Origin: JAAYJR01 sp964495655
GTDB taxonomy: Bacteria > Bacteroidota > Bacteroidia > Bacteroidales > Prolixibacteraceae
Assembly: GCA_964495655.1 (NCBI GenBank)
Contig: CAZBWK010000065.1
Location: 1 to 24,994, forward strand
Length of the DNA: 24,994 bases
Reading direction: 5' to 3'
The notes beneath the pieces were generated by a model, which ran no database searches, was not told the DNA's origin, and saw only the letters and a program-made list of their open reading frames with translations. Each line of letters starts with the position of its first letter. Positions within the stretch are counted from its first letter, which is position 1. This document shows positions 22,814 through 24,994 of the stretch, one piece after another. The position numbers and the translations under genes were made by a program.

Positions 22814-23632
22814 ATGAAAGAAAATTCAAATATCATATATGGCAGACTGGCAGAAGCAACGCATATTTCAGGATATAGCCTGGAACGTGCAATGTTAGAG
22901 TTTGAATGGCTGTTGGAAGATAACAGGTGGAAAGAAGTGGGTACCGGGTATGAGAATATTAATGATTTTTTGAAAACATTAAATTTTTCAGAATTTAAGA
23001 TTGCCATCGAGCAAAGGAAAAAAATAGCTCAGAAGCTAAAAGAGCTTGAAGCTTCCCAGCGCGCTACTGCCGATACATTGGGAGTTGGAGTTGGAACAAT
23101 AAATAGAGATATTGATGAGGATGTTCCAAATGGAACACTTAAAAAAAATATATATACTAATAATAAGGAAGTTACAGATGAGAATGTTCCAAATGGAACA
23201 TCTCTCGAAGATTTGCTGTTTACAAAAAGCAAGCCCCATGATTCAAATAATTCCGGCGAAAATGAGTGGTACACACCAATTAAATATATTGAAAGTGCAA
23301 GACTGGTGATGGGGACAATTGATTTGGACCCGGCAACCAGTGTTATTGCAAATGAAATAGTAAAAGCAAAAACTTTCTACACAAAAGAGGACGATGGATT
23401 GACAAAGTCCTGGTTCGGCAATGTGTGGTTGAATCCACCCTATGCTCAACCGTGGTATCAGCAAATGATGTTAAGGTGTGATGCTATATGTTTTATCAAA
23501 GGAAGAGTAAAATTTATTGACTTATCTGGTGATGCAACCGGGGCACCACTCCAAGGGCAGACAATAATGTATTTCGGGAAAAAAGCAAATGAATTTGATA
23601 TTGAATTTAGCAAGTATGGAATATGTAAATAA
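22814..23632 (+). CDS. Dam-like DNA N6-adenine methyltransferase with HTH
   Basis: This 272-aa protein has two parts. The N-terminal half is helical with an HTH (SQRATADTLGVGVGTINRDI, about residues 80-100). The C-terminal half is a phage-type DNA N6-adenine methyltransferase (PF05869-like): EWYTPIKYIESARLVM, DLDPATS at residue 170, and the catalytic NPPY at 207-210 within NVWLNPPYAQPWY, then ICFIKGRVKFID. It should methylate adenine in element DNA using AdoMet. No restriction enzyme is visible, so it is an orphan methylase. Between the halves the DNA contains two identical 16-base palindromes 63 bases apart, in frame, encoding the DVPNGT and NVPNGT repeats. It starts 8 bases after the DUF6371 gene. 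Confidence 0.85.
   Translation: MKENSNIIYGRLAEATHISGYSLERAMLEFEWLLEDNRWKEVGTGYENINDFLKTLNFSEFKIAIEQRKKIAQKLKELEASQRATADTLGVGVGTINRDIDEDVPNGTLKKNIYTNNKEVTDENVPNGTSLEDLLFTKSKPHDSNNSGENEWYTPIKYIESARLVMGTIDLDPATSVIANEIVKAKTFYTKEDDGLTKSWFGNVWLNPPYAQPWYQQMMLRCDAICFIKGRVKFIDLSGDATGAPLQGQTIMYFGKKANEFDIEFSKYGICK
23122..23200. repeat. Pair of identical 16-base palindromes inside the methylase gene
   Basis: TGTTCCAAATGGAACA occurs at 23122-23137 and 23185-23200. Each is a 7-base inverted repeat with a 2-base centre, and the two starts are 63 bases (21 codons) apart. The flanking GATGAG bases are shared too. They encode the linker between the HTH and methylase domains. Confidence 0.7.
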
Positions 23633-23742
23633 CATAAGAGGTTCAATAAGTTATCCGGATAAAACGTGATATGTGATAAATGAACTAACCCGGAAAATAA
23701 AAAAGATAGATAGACTGGAATTATTAACAAATTTAAAATCAA

Positions 23743-24051
23743 ATGTCAGAATACAGGATAAGTAAACACAAAAAAAAGCAACAAATGAAATATAAATATG
23801 AAGATAATTTCTATTGGTATTATTCTGACTTTTTCCAGGGAGTGGAAATAACATTCCGGCGGAATAAAAGTACCGGTGAGATTATGATTTTATTTACTGA
23901 TGAAGTGATCCAGAAATTATTCAAGTTTGAAAGCTTTGAAAAGATGATGCAGGATAAAGAAATACAAAAGATAACTCAGGAGGTTTATAAAAGGGTCGGA
24001 TATCCGCTTTTTATTCCTGAATTCGATAATGACGATATTGCTAAGAACTAA
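23743..24051 (+). CDS. Small hypothetical protein
   Basis: This 102-aa soluble protein is rich in Lys, Glu, Phe and Tyr, with no signal peptide or recognised domain. It starts 110 bases after the methylase stop. Notable blocks are the aromatic FYWYYSDFFQGVEITFRRNK and FTDEVIQKLFKFESFEKMMQ. It is a typical accessory gene of an integrative element with no known function. An internal ATG (MKYKYEDNFYW) 24 codons in is an alternative start. Confidence 0.6.
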   Translation: MSEYRISKHKKKQQMKYKYEDNFYWYYSDFFQGVEITFRRNKSTGEIMILFTDEVIQKLFKFESFEKMMQDKEIQKITQEVYKRVGYPLFIPEFDNDDIAKN

Positions 24052-24165
24052 ATTCATTATCAAAACGCAAAAATAAGTTCTGATTATTAGTTAAATCAAG
24101 AGTAACAAGTATTCCGGCTTACATAGGGTAATATCATCTGTTGGCTGCGGAAAATATCCTTCAAC

Positions 24166-24375
24166 ATGGCAAAACGTCAGGCACAGACAAGAGCTAATGT
24201 TGAAAACCGGAAATGTTATGTTATCCAAAAATCACTGATAGGTTATGAAATACTCTCTACTCTGGATATTGATTTAAATAAAAAAATACGGGTGCTTGAT
24301 AAAGATGTCAATGCGAAAAAATTACACGAGGTGGCTGACTTTGTGGCGTATCCAAAAAGTTACCACGACATTTAA
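24166..24375 (+). CDS. Small hypothetical protein
   Basis: This is a 69-aa basic protein: MAKRQAQTRANVENRKCYVI, then KSLIGYEILSTLDIDLNKKI, ending KKLHEVADFVAYPKSYHDI. No family is recognised. Its C-terminal KKLHEVADFVAYP has a second, diverged copy at 24862-24915 whose differences are mostly synonymous, which supports it as a real protein family duplicated in this element. It lies 11 bases before the next gene start on the same strand. Confidence 0.55.
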   Translation: MAKRQAQTRANVENRKCYVIQKSLIGYEILSTLDIDLNKKIRVLDKDVNAKKLHEVADFVAYPKSYHDI

Positions 24376-24385
24376 CAAGATAAAA

Positions 24386-24655
24386 ATGAAGAATACATTA
24401 ATATATATTGAATGGTGTGATGCTATGGTAAATCAAAATTCATGGATGAGTTTGGAAGATGCAAAAAAATGGGCTAAAACAGAGAATTGGACTGTTTCAG
24501 AGGTAGGCTTTTTGTTAGAAGAAACCTCAGAATATATTTTAATTGCAAATAAAAAAAATAGCTACGATAAAAATAATCCCGAAGTTGGAGGACTCATGAA
24601 AATCCCAATAACATGGATACGGAAAAGAATTGATTTATCAAAACATATTAGTTGA
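24386..24655 (+). CDS. Small hypothetical protein
   Basis: This is an 89-aa protein: an N-terminal strand MKNTLIYIEWCDAMV, then WMSLEDAKKWAKTENWTVSE, GFLLEETSEYILIANKKNS and GGLMKIPITWIRKRIDL. The overall fold looks alpha/beta. The start is ATG 24386 after AAGATAAAA; the longer in-frame extension at 24296 overlaps the previous gene and reads as non-coding. No family or motif is recognised. It ends four bases before the stop of the convergent small basic gene. Confidence 0.6.
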   Translation: MKNTLIYIEWCDAMVNQNSWMSLEDAKKWAKTENWTVSEVGFLLEETSEYILIANKKNSYDKNNPEVGGLMKIPITWIRKRIDLSKHIS

Positions 24656-24658
24656 TTA

Positions 24659-24802
24659 CTACTTCTTGCCCCCTCGTTTAGGAGCTCTTTGAGAAAGTGC
24701 ACTTCCTGCCGCAGTTTTACTATTTTTACCTGTGCGCCCATCTTTTAAAACCTTAGAAGCTGCTGATGCTGCTTTTGGACTTGTTTTTCTTTGTTTAGCC
24801 AT
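24659..24802 (-). CDS. Small basic Lys/Ala/Ser-rich protein
   Basis: This is a 47-aa minus-strand protein: MAKQRKTSPKAASAASKVL, then KDGRTGKNSKTAAGSALSQR and a basic tail APKRGGKK. It has low complexity with no hydrophobic core, so it is probably disordered and nucleic-acid binding. I recognise the pattern from many small unnamed bacterial proteins with repeated SAASK and AGSALSQR segments; the function is unknown. A double stop (TAG TAA) ends it. Its 3' end faces the 3' end of the 24386-24655 gene. Confidence 0.65.
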   Translation of the reverse strand: MAKQRKTSPKAASAASKVLKDGRTGKNSKTAAGSALSQRAPKRGGKK

Positions 24803-24861
24803 AATATTAAATTTTTAGTATTTAAAATTAGGTATAATTTGGATAATAATTTAAAATTTTA

Positions 24862-24915
24862 AAAAAATTGTATGAAGTTGCTGATTTTGTGGCTTATCCT
24901 GGAATTATTATTTAA
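24862..24915 (+). pseudogene. Decayed C-terminal copy of the 24166-24375 gene
   Basis: The frame reads KKLYEVADFVAYPGIII and stop, against KKLHEVADFVAYPKSYHDI in the intact gene. The 38-base core differs mainly at synonymous positions. No start codon or N-terminus is present. The last codons differ, so the tail comes from other DNA or has decayed. Confidence 0.6.
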
Positions 24916-24994
24916 ATAATTTTTATTCTATGCTGTTATTAAAAACAATACTTCGTTAAAAAATTAAGCGGCAATAGTGCCATAATATATAAGT

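Larger units (their letters stand above)
17004..24994 (+). mobile_element. Left part of an integrative element inserted in tRNA-Val
   Basis: The element starts at the tRNA anticodon loop and extends past the window's right edge. It carries an adjacent tyrosine integrase, an excisionase-like HTH protein, a DUF3987 ATPase, a DUF6371 primase-like protein, an adenine methyltransferase and several small unknown genes. The gene content differs sharply from the metabolic and stress genes to the left. No relaxase or conjugation gene is seen in the visible part, so it may be an IME, an ICE or a phage-like island. The right attachment site is not visible. Confidence 0.85.

Overview
The window is AT-rich DNA that looks like a Bacteroidota chromosome, probably of the Bacteroidales/Marinilabiliales type. 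The support is TTTG/TAnnTTTG-like promoters, a tyrosine recombinase of the Bacteroidota family, proteins of the DUF3987 and DUF6371 kinds, and frequent secreted proteins that start with Lys-rich signal peptides. No rRNA or complete tRNA is present.

Region 1 (about 80-5120, all minus strand) holds an SDR oxidoreductase and a coiled-coil lipoprotein, then a metal-stress cluster. In transcription order that cluster is a Met/His-rich membrane SHOCT protein, a thioredoxin-like protein overlapping a DUF302 protein, and a His-rich CopB-type copper ATPase. A frameshifted SDR relic lies between the DUF302 and copB genes.

Region 2 (about 5590-6780) is a scar. The C-terminal end of a P-type cation ATPase and the middle of a type II NADH dehydrogenase meet tail to tail, both truncated.

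Region 3 (7085-14966) starts with a plus-strand pyruvate dehydrogenase operon: homodimeric-type E1, E2 and E3. E1 is split by a one-base frameshift. After it come a universal-stress-protein-like relic, a PRC-barrel protein, a truncated diacylglycerol-kinase-like gene and an OsmC protein. Regions 1-3 together resemble a stress and energy gene island that is decaying.

Region 4 (15134-15570) is a degenerate second copy of the left end of the window: the SDR C-terminus, the lipoprotein start and its promoter, with a large internal deletion. It is followed by two exported proteins, one of them DsrE-like.

Region 5 (about 17004 to the window end) is the left end of an integrative element. It abuts the 3' half of a tRNA-Val(GAC) gene whose terminator is intact, a typical attL arrangement. 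The element carries an integrase, an unrecognised 290-aa protein, an excisionase-like HTH protein, a DUF3987 ATPase, a DUF6371 zinc-ribbon/toprim-like protein, a Dam-like adenine methyltransferase, several small unknown proteins and a tiny basic protein. Between the DUF3987 and DUF6371 genes lies a strikingly symmetric inverted array of eight GGCA units, a candidate replication origin or operator. This array is the most interesting undescribed signal in the window. The right end of the element is outside the window.
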